From AC-69 sp046728055 (GTDB taxonomy: Bacteria > Actinomycetota > UBA4738 > HRBIN12), in contig JBKPDU010000081.1 in the NCBI GenBank assembly GCA_046728055.1, positions 1-21,281 on the forward strand: a DNA stretch of 21,281 bases, written 5' to 3'. The position numbers and the translations under genes were made by a program. The number at the start of each line of letters is the position of its first letter. Position 1 is the first letter of the stretch. The notes below the pieces were generated by a model, which saw only the letters and a program-made list of their open reading frames with translations, ran no database searches and was not told the DNA's origin. Shown piece by piece: positions 14,928 to 21,281 of the stretch.

Positions 14928-15476
14928 CTATCGACGGCTGGTGGGTTCGGATTCGCCGGCGGCGATCCGGGCCAGGACGAACAGGAGGTCCGAGAGTCGA
15001 TTCAGATAGCGGAGCAGGTCATCGCTCACCTCGGCGCCCGAGTCGCGGAGCTCGACGACGTGGCGCTCGGCGCGGCGGATGACGCTCCTGGCCACGTCGA
15101 TCGACGCCGAGACCGGATTGGCGCCGGGCACGATGAACGCGTTTGGCAGGGGATGCTCCGCCACCAGCTCGTCGATCCGAGACTCCAGGCGCGACACCAT
15201 CGCGCGCGTGACGAGCGACACGCCCGGTTCGAGCTTAGCCCGTTCCCGCGGATTGGTCGCCAGGTCCGCTCCGACGACGAACAGCTCGCGCTGGAGTCCC
15301 AGGATCTCGTGGTTCAACGCTGCATCGTCGGAGAGCGCTCGGACGAGGCCGAGCACCGCAACCGCCTCGTCGGTCGTGCCGTACGCCTCGGTCGCCGGGT
15401 CCGCCTTGGACACCCTCCCGCCGTACAGCAGGCCGGTCGTGCCGTCATCTCCGCCCTTCGTGTATATCTTCGGCAC
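14928..15476 (-). CDS. pduO: PduO-type cob(I)alamin adenosyltransferase
   Basis: This enzyme transfers the adenosyl group of ATP to cob(I)alamin to make adenosylcobalamin. The 182-residue protein starts with IYTKGGDDGTTGLLYGGRVS, the ATP-binding signature of the PduO/MMAB family. It also has the SVIRRAERHVVEL helix near residue 131 and YLNRLSDLLFVLARIA near residue 156. YGTTDEA stands near residue 32, where many relatives have YGxxDELN. The start is a GTG 6 nt after TATCCT with no Shine-Dalgarno sequence, a predicted leaderless gene. It converges on the small lipoprotein gene with 18 nt between. No cobalamin-dependent enzyme or clear cobalamin riboswitch is in the window, so its client is elsewhere in the genome. 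Confidence 0.93.
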   Translation of the reverse strand: MPKIYTKGGDDGTTGLLYGGRVSKADPATEAYGTTDEAVAVLGLVRALSDDAALNHEILGLQRELFVVGADLATNPRERAKLEPGVSLVTRAMVSRLESRIDELVAEHPLPNAFIVPGANPVSASIDVARSVIRRAERHVVELRDSGAEVSDDLLRYLNRLSDLLFVLARIAAGESEPTSRR

Positions 15477-15482
15477 GCGGCT

Positions 15483-15488
15483 AGGATA
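15483..15488 (-). promoter_or_regulatory. predicted leaderless -10 for the adenosyltransferase gene
   Basis: TATCCT on the minus strand is 6 nt before the GTG at 15476. No Shine-Dalgarno sequence could fit between. Confidence 0.45.
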
Positions 15489-15730
15489 GCCGCGAGTTCA
15501 GCGCCACTGGTTGCGTCGAGGTCATCGACGCCGGACAACGGTTCATGCGAGCAACCCGCGGCCCGTGTGGCCCGATTACTCCATGGCGTGACGAGGTGAA
15601 ACGGTGGACCCTCTTGCGCAGGGGGCTCCCCAGCATCGAGAGCCACGCTGTGGTCACGGGCCCCCCGATGCACCTACCCTTCCGGGAGCAAGCGGAGCCT
15701 CGAGGGGCACACTGCGTGGCCTCTCAACCA

Positions 15731-15784
15731 GTGGCTGATGTGCAACATGTGGCTCTTGTGGCTCTTGTGCGGCAGGTGGCACGA
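15731..15784 (+). repeat. six phased 9-bp direct repeats upstream of dapA
   Basis: Six consecutive 9-mers each begin with GTG: GTGGCTGAT, GTGCAACAT, GTGGCTCTT, GTGGCTCTT, GTGCGGCAG and GTGGCACGA. Two adjacent units are identical and one other shares the GTGGCT core. The array overlaps the -35 and spacer of the predicted dapA promoter, so it could be a regulator-binding site. Confidence 0.55.
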
Positions 15785-15793
15785 TGATACGCT
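15765..15793 (+). promoter_or_regulatory. predicted dapA promoter
   Basis: TTGTGC (15765-15770) and TACGCT (15788-15793) are 17 nt apart, a good -35/-10 pair for a housekeeping sigma factor. Transcription would begin near 15800 and leave a GC-rich leader of about 125 nt ahead of dapA. Confidence 0.5.
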
Positions 15794-15913
15794 CCGACCC
15801 CGATCGTGGGGGCGGGCGGCCGGCGCAAGCCAGGGCGCCTGAGCGGGGCCCGACCGCCCGGCCCACGTCTGCCGGCCTCCTCGGGCCGTCGGCCGCCGCC
15901 GTACCCGGCAGCA

Positions 15914-15920
15914 AAGGAGG
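15914..15920 (+). promoter_or_regulatory. dapA ribosome binding site
   Basis: AAGGAGG is 5 nt before the ATG at 15926. It fixes this start against a longer open frame that begins at 15806. Confidence 0.75.
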
Positions 15921-15925
15921 AAGCT

Positions 15926-16810
15926 ATGGCCGGTAGGTTCGGGGCGGTCGTCACCGCCATGGTCACCCCGTTCCGGGACGACCACTCGCTCGATCTGGAT
16001 GGCGCGCGCAGACTGGCCGGCCACCTGTTCGACCATGGGTCGGACACGCTCGTGGTCGCTGGGTCGACCGGCGAGTCACCCACGCTCAGCCACAAGGAGA
16101 AGCTGGATCTGTTCGGCGCGGTGATCGAGGCGGCGAAAGGCCGTGGGAAGGTCGTATGCGGAACCGGGACCTACAGCACGGCCGAGACCCTCGAGCTCTC
16201 GCGGGAGGCGGAGCAGCTCGGAGCCGACGGCCTGCTGTTGGTGACCCCGTACTACAACAAGCCGCCACAGCGAGGCCTGGTGGCCCACTACACCCGCATC
16301 GCCTCCGCCGTGTCGATCCCCATCGTGGCGTACAACATCCCGGGCCGGACCGGCGTCCGGATCGAGCACGATACGCTGCTTCAGCTGGCCAGGATCCCGA
16401 ACATCATCGGGGTCAAGGATTCGACCGGCGACTTCCAGTCCGTGTCCCGGCTGATCACCGAGGCGCCACCGACGTTCGAGGTGTATTCCGGCGATGACTG
16501 GGCCACGTTCGGCTACATGTGTCTCGGCGCAGTCGGCGTCGTGTCGGTTGCCGCCCACCTCGTGGGCGACCGGATCCGCCAGCTGGTGGACCTGGTGGCG
16601 GGGGGCGACATCCCCGCGGCCCGCAAGGTCCACGAGGAGCTGTCACCGCTGTTCAACACCCTGTTCATCACCACCAACCCCATCCCGGTGAAGACCGCGC
16701 TTGGGATCCTCGGCCTTCCGGCCGGCCCGCCTCGGCTGCCGCTCGTCCCGGCCACCAGGGAGGAGCGAGCGAGGATCGAGAAGGCGCTGGTGGATGCCAG
16801 GCTCCTCTAA
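15926..16810 (+). CDS. dapA: 4-hydroxy-tetrahydrodipicolinate synthase
   Basis: DapA condenses pyruvate with aspartate semialdehyde, the first committed step to diaminopimelate and lysine. The 294-residue TIM-barrel protein shows VVAGSTGESPTLSHKEK (residues 43-59), where the substrate-loop Thr-Thr is Ser47-Thr48. LLVTPYYNKPPQRGLVAHY holds the conserved Tyr110, and AYNIPGRTG has the catalytic Tyr136. NIIGVKDSTGD has Lys164 as the Schiff-base lysine. The ATG follows a strong AAGGAGG. Its stop is overlapped by 17 nt by the RNase J gene, so dapA, rnj and ftsK look like one operon driven from 15765-15793. The partner enzyme DapB is encoded upstream in a separate unit. Confidence 0.97.
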   Translation: MAGRFGAVVTAMVTPFRDDHSLDLDGARRLAGHLFDHGSDTLVVAGSTGESPTLSHKEKLDLFGAVIEAAKGRGKVVCGTGTYSTAETLELSREAEQLGADGLLLVTPYYNKPPQRGLVAHYTRIASAVSIPIVAYNIPGRTGVRIEHDTLLQLARIPNIIGVKDSTGDFQSVSRLITEAPPTFEVYSGDDWATFGYMCLGAVGVVSVAAHLVGDRIRQLVDLVAGGDIPAARKVHEELSPLFNTLFITTNPIPVKTALGILGLPAGPPRLPLVPATREERARIEKALVDARLL

Positions 16811-18485
16811 CGGAACGGGGGGCCGGCCGGCTCGGGTCGCGTTCCTCGGTGGGGTGGGGGAGATCGGCCGCAACATGGCCTGCATCGAGCTGGACGATCG
16901 GCTCCTCATCCTGGACGCAGGCCTTTCCTTCCCTCACGCCGAGATGCCGGGGATCGATCTGGTGCTACCGGACTTCGAGTACGTGCGGGAGAACATGGAC
17001 CGGGTGGAGGCCGTGGTGCTGACCCACGGGCACGAGGACCACATCGGCTCCGTCCCGTACCTGCTTCGCGAGTTCGGGCGAGTCCTGCCGATCTACGGAA
17101 CCGCGTTCACCCTGGCCCTGCTGGAAGGGAAGCTCGAGGAGCACCGGGTCCGGGACAGAGCCGCGTTCTACACCGTGGTGCCGGGCGGCGCGGCCAGCGT
17201 GGGGCCGTTCTCCATGCGGTTCATGCGGGTGACGCATTCCATCCCGGAAGGGGTGGCCGTGACCATCGACACCCCGTTCGGAACGATCCTGCACACGGGG
17301 GACTTCAAGATCGACCAGACCCCGCTCGATGGCCGGCCCACGGACCTGCACCGCCTCGCCGAGGAGGCCGGGCGGAACGGCGGCGTTCACCTCATGCTGT
17401 CCGACTCGACCAACGCCGAGGAGGCCGGGTATACCTCGAGCGAGCGAACGGTTGGCCCGGTGCTGCAGGACATCATCGCCCGGGCTCCCCAGCTCGTGGT
17501 GGTTGCCTGCTTCTCGAGCCACATCCACCGGATCCAACAGGTGGCGAACGCCGCGCGGGCGAACGAGCGGATGGTGGCGGTCCTCGGTCGCTCGATGCAC
17601 CAGAGCGTCGACGCTGCTCGCCGGCTGGGCCTGCTCCACGTGCCGGAGGAGGACATCGTGCTGATCGAGGACCTGGGCAGGCTGGATCGGTCGCGGGTCG
17701 TGGTGGTGAGCACTGGAAGCCAGGGCGAACCCTACTCCGCGCTCTCGCTGATGGCGGCAAGGGAGCACAAGTTCGTGGATCTTCGCCCAGGCGACACCGT
17801 GGTGCTGTCCTCCTCGCTCATTCCGGGGAACGAGCCGGCCATCCACCGGGTCATCGATGGCCTGTACCGCACGGGGGCGGACGTGTTCCACGAGCCGGCG
17901 GCGCCGGTGCACGCGTCGGGACACGCCGCCCAGGAGGAGCTCCGGCTGATGCTCTCACTCGTTCAGCCGCGATGGTTCATCCCGGTCCACGGGGAACGAC
18001 GGCACTTGGCCCATCACGCGAAGCTTGCCACCGAGGTGGGCATCGCCTCCGACCACGTGCTGATCTGCGAGGACGGGGACCTAGTGGAGGTGGGGGACCC
18101 GGTGCGGATCGCCGGAAGGATCCCGGCCGGGATGACCTTCGTGGACGGGCTGGGGATCGGCGACGTCGGCGAGGTCGTGCTCCGGGACCGCCGGAAGCTG
18201 TCGGCCGACGGGGTGGTGGTCGTGGTGGTGACGATCGACGCCCATCAGGGCGAGATCGTGGCCGGCCCCGACATCGTGAACCGGGGATTCGTGTTCATCG
18301 AGACCTCGGGAGACATCCTTGAAGAGGCCAGGAATCGCGTCATGCTTTCCCTGAAGGAGAGCGCCCAGGCGCACGTCGTCGACCGGAGCGCGATCGAACA
18401 GAACATCCGGAGGACGCTGGGCAAGTACTTCTATGAGGTCACCCTGCGAAAGCCGGTGATCTTGCCGGTGATCATGGAGGTCTGA
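16794..18485 (+). CDS. rnj: ribonuclease J
   Basis: RNase J is a metallo-beta-lactamase/beta-CASP enzyme with endonuclease and 5'-3' exonuclease activity in mRNA decay and rRNA maturation. The 563-residue product has the N-terminal FLGGVGEIGRNMACIEL, the zinc motif THGHEDH (His78, His80, Asp82, His83), HTGDFKIDQTPLDG, SDSTNAE near residue 205 and PVHGERRHLAHHA in the beta-CASP part. A C-terminal domain of normal size follows. The ATG at 16794 overlaps the end of dapA by 17 nt and gives the usual family length; the frame is open further upstream but lacks family similarity. No strong ribosome binding site is visible, pointing to coupling with dapA. Its TGA shares one base with the ftsK ATG. 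Confidence 0.95.
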   Translation: MPGSSNGTGGRPARVAFLGGVGEIGRNMACIELDDRLLILDAGLSFPHAEMPGIDLVLPDFEYVRENMDRVEAVVLTHGHEDHIGSVPYLLREFGRVLPIYGTAFTLALLEGKLEEHRVRDRAAFYTVVPGGAASVGPFSMRFMRVTHSIPEGVAVTIDTPFGTILHTGDFKIDQTPLDGRPTDLHRLAEEAGRNGGVHLMLSDSTNAEEAGYTSSERTVGPVLQDIIARAPQLVVVACFSSHIHRIQQVANAARANERMVAVLGRSMHQSVDAARRLGLLHVPEEDIVLIEDLGRLDRSRVVVVSTGSQGEPYSALSLMAAREHKFVDLRPGDTVVLSSSLIPGNEPAIHRVIDGLYRTGADVFHEPAAPVHASGHAAQEELRLMLSLVQPRWFIPVHGERRHLAHHAKLATEVGIASDHVLICEDGDLVEVGDPVRIAGRIPAGMTFVDGLGIGDVGEVVLRDRRKLSADGVVVVVVTIDAHQGEIVAGPDIVNRGFVFIETSGDILEEARNRVMLSLKESAQAHVVDRSAIEQNIRRTLGKYFYEVTLRKPVILPVIMEV

Positions 18486-20707
18486 TGCCCGCGAAGACCA
18501 ACCGGAGGGCGCCCTCGCGCCGGGCTCCCTCCCCCCGCGACAAGCCCGAGCGTCGAAAGGTCCGTCAGCACCTCGCTCCCTGGGCCCGCGACGCGCTGGG
18601 GATCGGGCTGTTGGTGTTCGCCCTGATCTCAATGCTCGGGTTGTGGTTCGACGCAGCAGGATTCGTGGGCCGGGGCATCGAGCTCATGCTGGAGGCCTTG
18701 GTGGGGCAGGCGGGGGTGCTGTTCCCGGTCCTCGCGCTGTACTGGGGGGTCCTGCTCCTTCGGGGCACGGCCGAGGACGTCCGGGTCCGGATGTTCATCG
18801 GGTTCGCATTCATGTCGGTCGGCCTGCTCGCACTGTGGTCCATCACACACGGTAACCCCTCGCCCCTCGCCGGCACGGGGACCGTCCGACATGCGGCGGG
18901 GTTCATCGGCGCGGTCATCGCCTGGCCCGTCTCCCGCGGAGTATCGCGACTGGGCGCCGGCATCGTCTGGACCGGCGTGACGGTGCTCGGGGTCCTGATC
19001 TTCACCGGCACGCCGCTGTCGGCAGCGTGGGCCAGGGTCCGCGAGCTGTGGGCCGAGGCGGGCGCCGACGAGGAGGCCCCGCCGACGAGGCGCAGGCGAA
19101 CCAAGCCGGACCGCCGAGGCGGGACCGAAGAGGATGCTCCGGTCATGGTGGACATCCGAGACCAGGGGGCCGAACCGGAATCATCGGGACCGCCGGCCGA
19201 CACGGGCTCGAACGAAGCCTTCGTGCCGACCGCTACGCCGAAGGGCGGCGCCTACTCCCTGCCTCCGATCGGCCTGCTCCGAACGGCCCCCTCGTCGGCC
19301 GGATCCAGCCGGGACGAGGAACAGACCACCGAGGCCCTGGAGCGAACGTTCCGGACGTTCGGGGTGGCCGCCCGCGTGCCCAAGGCCCACCGTGGCCCGA
19401 CGGTCACGCTCTTCGAGGTGGAGGTGGAGGCCGGCACCAAGGTGAACAGGGTATTGGCGCTGGCCGACGACATCGCGTATACGCTCGCCACGCCGGACGT
19501 CCGGATCATCGCGCCGATCCCCGGGAAGTCAGCCATCGGCGTGGAGGTGCCGAACAAGGTGCGCGATTTCGTGATGCTCGGCGACGTCCTTCGAGCTCGG
19601 GCGGCCAAGGAGGACCGCCACCCGTTGGCGGTGGCGCTGGGCAAGGACGTCCACGGCCGGGCCCAGATGGTCAACCTCACAAGGATGCCGCACCTGCTGA
19701 TCGCCGGGGCCACCGGCGCGGGGAAGTCCTCCCTCATCAACTGCTTCATCACGTCGATCCTGATGCGAACCTCGCCCAACGAAGTGAAGCTGGTGCTCGT
19801 CGATCCCAAGCGGGTCGAGCTGGCGCACTTCGCCGACCTTCCGCATCTCCTGTCTCCGGTGATCGTGCATCCCAAGCGAGCCGCGGAGGCCCTGGGGTGG
19901 GTGGTCCGGGAGATGGAGCAGCGGTACGAGGCTCTGGCCGTGGTGGGCGTCCGCGACCTCGATGGCTACCGCGAGGGCCTCGCGTCGGGCACGCTCAGGA
20001 TCCCGCCCGGCCAGGAGGAGAAGTTCGTGGACCTCCCGTACATCGTGGTCGTGATCGACGAGCTGGCCGACCTGATGCTCGTATCACCCCGCGAGGTCGA
20101 GGACACGATCGTCCGCATCGCTCAGATGGCCAGGGCCGTGGGCATCCACCTGGTCGTGGCCACGCAGCGGCCGTCGGTCGACGTCGTCACCGGCTTGATC
20201 AAGGCGAACATCCCGTCCCGGATCGCGCTGATGACCTCGTCCCAGGCGGACTCGCGGGTCATCCTGGACATGAACGGCGCGGAGAAGCTCGTCGGTCACG
20301 GCGACATGTTGTACGCGCCGTCGAACGCCTCGAAGCCCTCGCGCTTGCAGGCCGCATGGGTCACCGAGAAGGAGATCCACTCGGTGTGCGAGTGGATCCG
20401 AGCTCAGCGCCAGCCCGAGTACGCGGCCAGCGTCGAAGGCCTGGGGAGGCCGCCGATTGAAGGCGAGGACGACCTCGGCGCGGACGATGAGCTCCTGGAA
20501 CAGGCGGCGGAGCTGGTGATCCGTTCGCAACTCGGCTCGACGTCCATGCTCCAGCGAAAGCTGAAGGTGGGGTTCGCCCGGGCCGGTCGGCTGATGGACC
20601 TGATGGAGGAGCGGGGGATCGTGGGCCCTTCGCAGGGCTCGCGGGCTCGCGACGTCCTGGTCACGCCTGATGAGTGGGAGGAGTCCCGCAGCGCCACCAC
20701 CTCCTGA
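18485..20707 (+). CDS. ftsK: DNA translocase FtsK/SpoIIIE family
   Basis: FtsK pumps chromosomal DNA at the division septum. The 740-residue protein has a basic N-terminus, four membrane segments (about 38-60, 76-92, 98-118, 137-177), a charged Pro/Glu-rich linker (about 190-270), then the motor. Walker A is GATGAGKSS near residue 409 (Ser to Ala compared with the common GATGSGKS), and Walker B is IVVVIDELADLMLV near 521. RAVGIHLVVATQRPSVDVVTG follows. A C-terminal winged-helix gamma domain (about 670-735, QLGSTSMLQRKLKVGFARAG) should read KOPS-like chromosome signals. The ATG overlaps the rnj TGA by one base (TGATG). The short linker makes it closer in size to SpoIIIE than to long FtsK proteins. 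Confidence 0.96.
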   Translation: MPAKTNRRAPSRRAPSPRDKPERRKVRQHLAPWARDALGIGLLVFALISMLGLWFDAAGFVGRGIELMLEALVGQAGVLFPVLALYWGVLLLRGTAEDVRVRMFIGFAFMSVGLLALWSITHGNPSPLAGTGTVRHAAGFIGAVIAWPVSRGVSRLGAGIVWTGVTVLGVLIFTGTPLSAAWARVRELWAEAGADEEAPPTRRRRTKPDRRGGTEEDAPVMVDIRDQGAEPESSGPPADTGSNEAFVPTATPKGGAYSLPPIGLLRTAPSSAGSSRDEEQTTEALERTFRTFGVAARVPKAHRGPTVTLFEVEVEAGTKVNRVLALADDIAYTLATPDVRIIAPIPGKSAIGVEVPNKVRDFVMLGDVLRARAAKEDRHPLAVALGKDVHGRAQMVNLTRMPHLLIAGATGAGKSSLINCFITSILMRTSPNEVKLVLVDPKRVELAHFADLPHLLSPVIVHPKRAAEALGWVVREMEQRYEALAVVGVRDLDGYREGLASGTLRIPPGQEEKFVDLPYIVVVIDELADLMLVSPREVEDTIVRIAQMARAVGIHLVVATQRPSVDVVTGLIKANIPSRIALMTSSQADSRVILDMNGAEKLVGHGDMLYAPSNASKPSRLQAAWVTEKEIHSVCEWIRAQRQPEYAASVEGLGRPPIEGEDDLGADDELLEQAAELVIRSQLGSTSMLQRKLKVGFARAGRLMDLMEERGIVGPSQGSRARDVLVTPDEWEESRSATTS

Positions 20708-20721
20708 GGCCCACGTTCGGT

Positions 20722-20745
20722 CGGCCGCGGCGCTCCGCGAGGCCG
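20722..20745 (+). terminator. stable GC hairpin downstream of ftsK
   Basis: CGGCC-GCGG-CGCT-CCGC-GA-GGCCG folds into a 9-bp stem with a 2-nt bulge, 15 nt after the ftsK stop. There is no U-run, so terminator function is uncertain. It lies just before a TATACT -10. Confidence 0.35.
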
Positions 20746-20750
20746 CTGCC

Positions 20751-20756
20751 TATACT
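20751..20756 (+). promoter_or_regulatory. candidate -10 for the RodZ-like gene
   Basis: TATACT lies 33 nt before the GTG at 20790, giving a leader that contains the AGGAGG site. No convincing -35 was found at 16-18 nt upstream. Confidence 0.4.
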
Positions 20757-20779
20757 CCGACGCCGAACAGGCTGGATCC

Positions 20780-20785
20780 AGGAGG
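20780..20785 (+). promoter_or_regulatory. ribosome binding site of the RodZ-like gene
   Basis: AGGAGG is 4 nt before the GTG at 20790, slightly closer than usual. It identifies a start that has no ATG nearby. Confidence 0.65.
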
Positions 20786-20789
20786 ATCG

Positions 20790-21281
20790 GTGCAGCGATC
20801 GACGATCGGCGTGGGCCCGGCCCTGCGGAGGGCCCGAGCGGCCCGCGGCGTGACCCTAGAGGAGGCCAGCCGCGACACGAGGATCCGCCGCGAGTTCTTG
20901 ATGGCCCTGGAGGAGGAGGACTTCGATCGTCTCCTGGGCGATGTGTATGTTCGCGGCTCGATCCGGTCCTACGCCACGTACCTCGGACTTCCCTCGGATC
21001 AGATGGTGCAGGCGTACGCGCGGTTCGCCGCGGCGCCGGAGGGGCCACCGGCGCCGGCCGGGCCACCGGCGCCGGAGAATCCCATCGACGCACCCCGCCG
21101 CCGCGACAGTCACTTGCTGTTCGTCATGATCGCGGCGACGCTCCTGATCCTGGCGGCGTCGTTCGGGATCATCTCCTCGAGGGCTTCCGCCCCACCGCCA
21201 GCCGACCTGTCCACGGACACGGCGGGCCCCGTGGCGGTGGGCGCCGAGATCGTGGCATTGGTGGCGGCGCAACAACCGGTC
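20790..21281 (+). CDS. RodZ-like HTH membrane protein (3' end outside window)
   Basis: Only the first 164 codons are present and the frame is open at the window edge. The N-terminal helix-turn-helix (about 1-75) reads LRRARAARGVTLEEASRDT, then MALEEEDFDRLLGDVYVRG and SIRSYATYLGL, the pattern of the HTH_25 domain in RodZ and cytoskeleton-associated proteins. A Pro/Ala linker with a GPPAP repeat follows (about 84-100). A basic RRRDS stop and one membrane segment come next (about 108-127, LLFVMIAATLLILAASFGII), then an extracytoplasmic part. RodZ links MreB to the elongation machinery; whether this lineage has MreB cannot be seen. A gene of this type after ftsK is common in actinobacteria. The start is a GTG with AGGAGG. 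Confidence 0.85.
   Translation, partial: MQRSTIGVGPALRRARAARGVTLEEASRDTRIRREFLMALEEEDFDRLLGDVYVRGSIRSYATYLGLPSDQMVQAYARFAAAPEGPPAPAGPPAPENPIDAPRRRDSHLLFVMIAATLLILAASFGIISSRASAPPPADLSTDTAGPVAVGAEIVALVAAQQPV

Larger units (their letters stand above)
15477..15925. other. 449-nt intergenic region between the divergent adenosyltransferase and dapA genes
   Basis: This is the only long stretch without a convincing gene. From left to right it holds the adenosyltransferase promoter, about 240 nt with no recognised feature, the phased 9-bp repeat array (15731-15784), the dapA promoter, and a GC-rich leader of about 125 nt with many self-complementary GC blocks. I looked for tRNA, RNase P, SRP, tmRNA, lysine and cobalamin riboswitch landmarks on both strands and found none. 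An 80-codon frame at 15545-15787 is not supported as a gene. Confidence 0.7.

Noticed and set aside
15489..15730. Possible cobalamin or lysine riboswitch between the adenosyltransferase and dapA genes
   Set aside because: I looked for the conserved blocks of both classes on both strands and could not find them in order. The adenosyltransferase gene also appears leaderless.
15545..15787. An 80-codon frame upstream of dapA ending in a Val-rich repeat
   Set aside because: It has no ribosome binding site, no known motif and overlaps the predicted promoter. The periodic Val codons are better explained by the 9-bp DNA repeat, though a peptide is not excluded.
20722..20756. Classical intrinsic terminator after ftsK
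   Set aside because: The hairpin is strong but no U-run follows, so it is listed only as a low-confidence terminator.

Overview
The window is a high-GC, densely coded bacterial chromosome segment with many GTG/TTG starts and overlapping start/stop codons. Its core order (truB, ribF, rpsO, pnp, M16 peptidase, dapB, then dapA, rnj, ftsK and a RodZ-like HTH gene) matches the conserved translation / RNA decay / lysine / division block of Actinomycetota. An Eis-family acetyltransferase and TANNNT promoters placed next to start codons agree with that phylum. Genus or family cannot be read from the sequence, and an uncultured actinobacterial lineage is only a guess. No rRNA, tRNA, CRISPR array, transposase, integrase or phage gene was seen.

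Layout. 1-139: a short stretch in front of truB, possibly the tail of an upstream gene. 136-978: truB. 990-6051: an envelope-related block between truB and ribF, which are often close neighbours. It holds a YbhN/LPG-synthase-type membrane protein on the plus strand. Facing it is a minus-strand run of four genes: an orphan OpuAC/ProX-type binding lipoprotein, a PAP2-like membrane domain fused to a protein-kinase-like domain, a cysteine-rich predicted lipoprotein, and a stand-alone PAP2 phosphatase. 6140-9967: ribF (with an internal 12-codon tandem duplication), rpsO and pnp, with a structured rpsO-pnp spacer. 9978-12040: M16 zinc protease and dapB, overlapping by GTGA. 12096-15476: a second mixed block with an Eis-like acetyltransferase, a SixA-like phosphohistidine phosphatase plus a LysE-type exporter on the minus strand, a small lipoprotein, and a PduO-type cobalamin adenosyltransferase. 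15477-15925: the only long non-coding stretch, carrying six phased 9-bp repeats that run into a good promoter and a GC-rich dapA leader. 15926-21281: dapA, rnj and ftsK in overlapping or touching order, then a RodZ-like gene cut by the window edge.

How the parts fit. The core genes serve tRNA/ribosome biogenesis, flavin synthesis, RNA turnover (PNPase and RNase J), diaminopimelate/lysine synthesis (DapB and DapA) and division/cell shape (FtsK and the RodZ-like protein). The most interesting accessory part is 990-6051. A predicted lipid-flippase-like protein, an intact PAP2 phosphatase, and a degenerate PAP2 domain carrying a kinase domain with its catalytic residues kept suggest an envelope-lipid or isoprenoid-phosphate handling module with one or two secreted lipoproteins. 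That function is inference.

A second theme is regulatory. At least five genes have a TANNCT hexamer only 6-8 nt before the start codon and no Shine-Dalgarno sequence, which predicts leaderless transcripts. At two of them the hexamer contains the TAG stop codon of the preceding gene.
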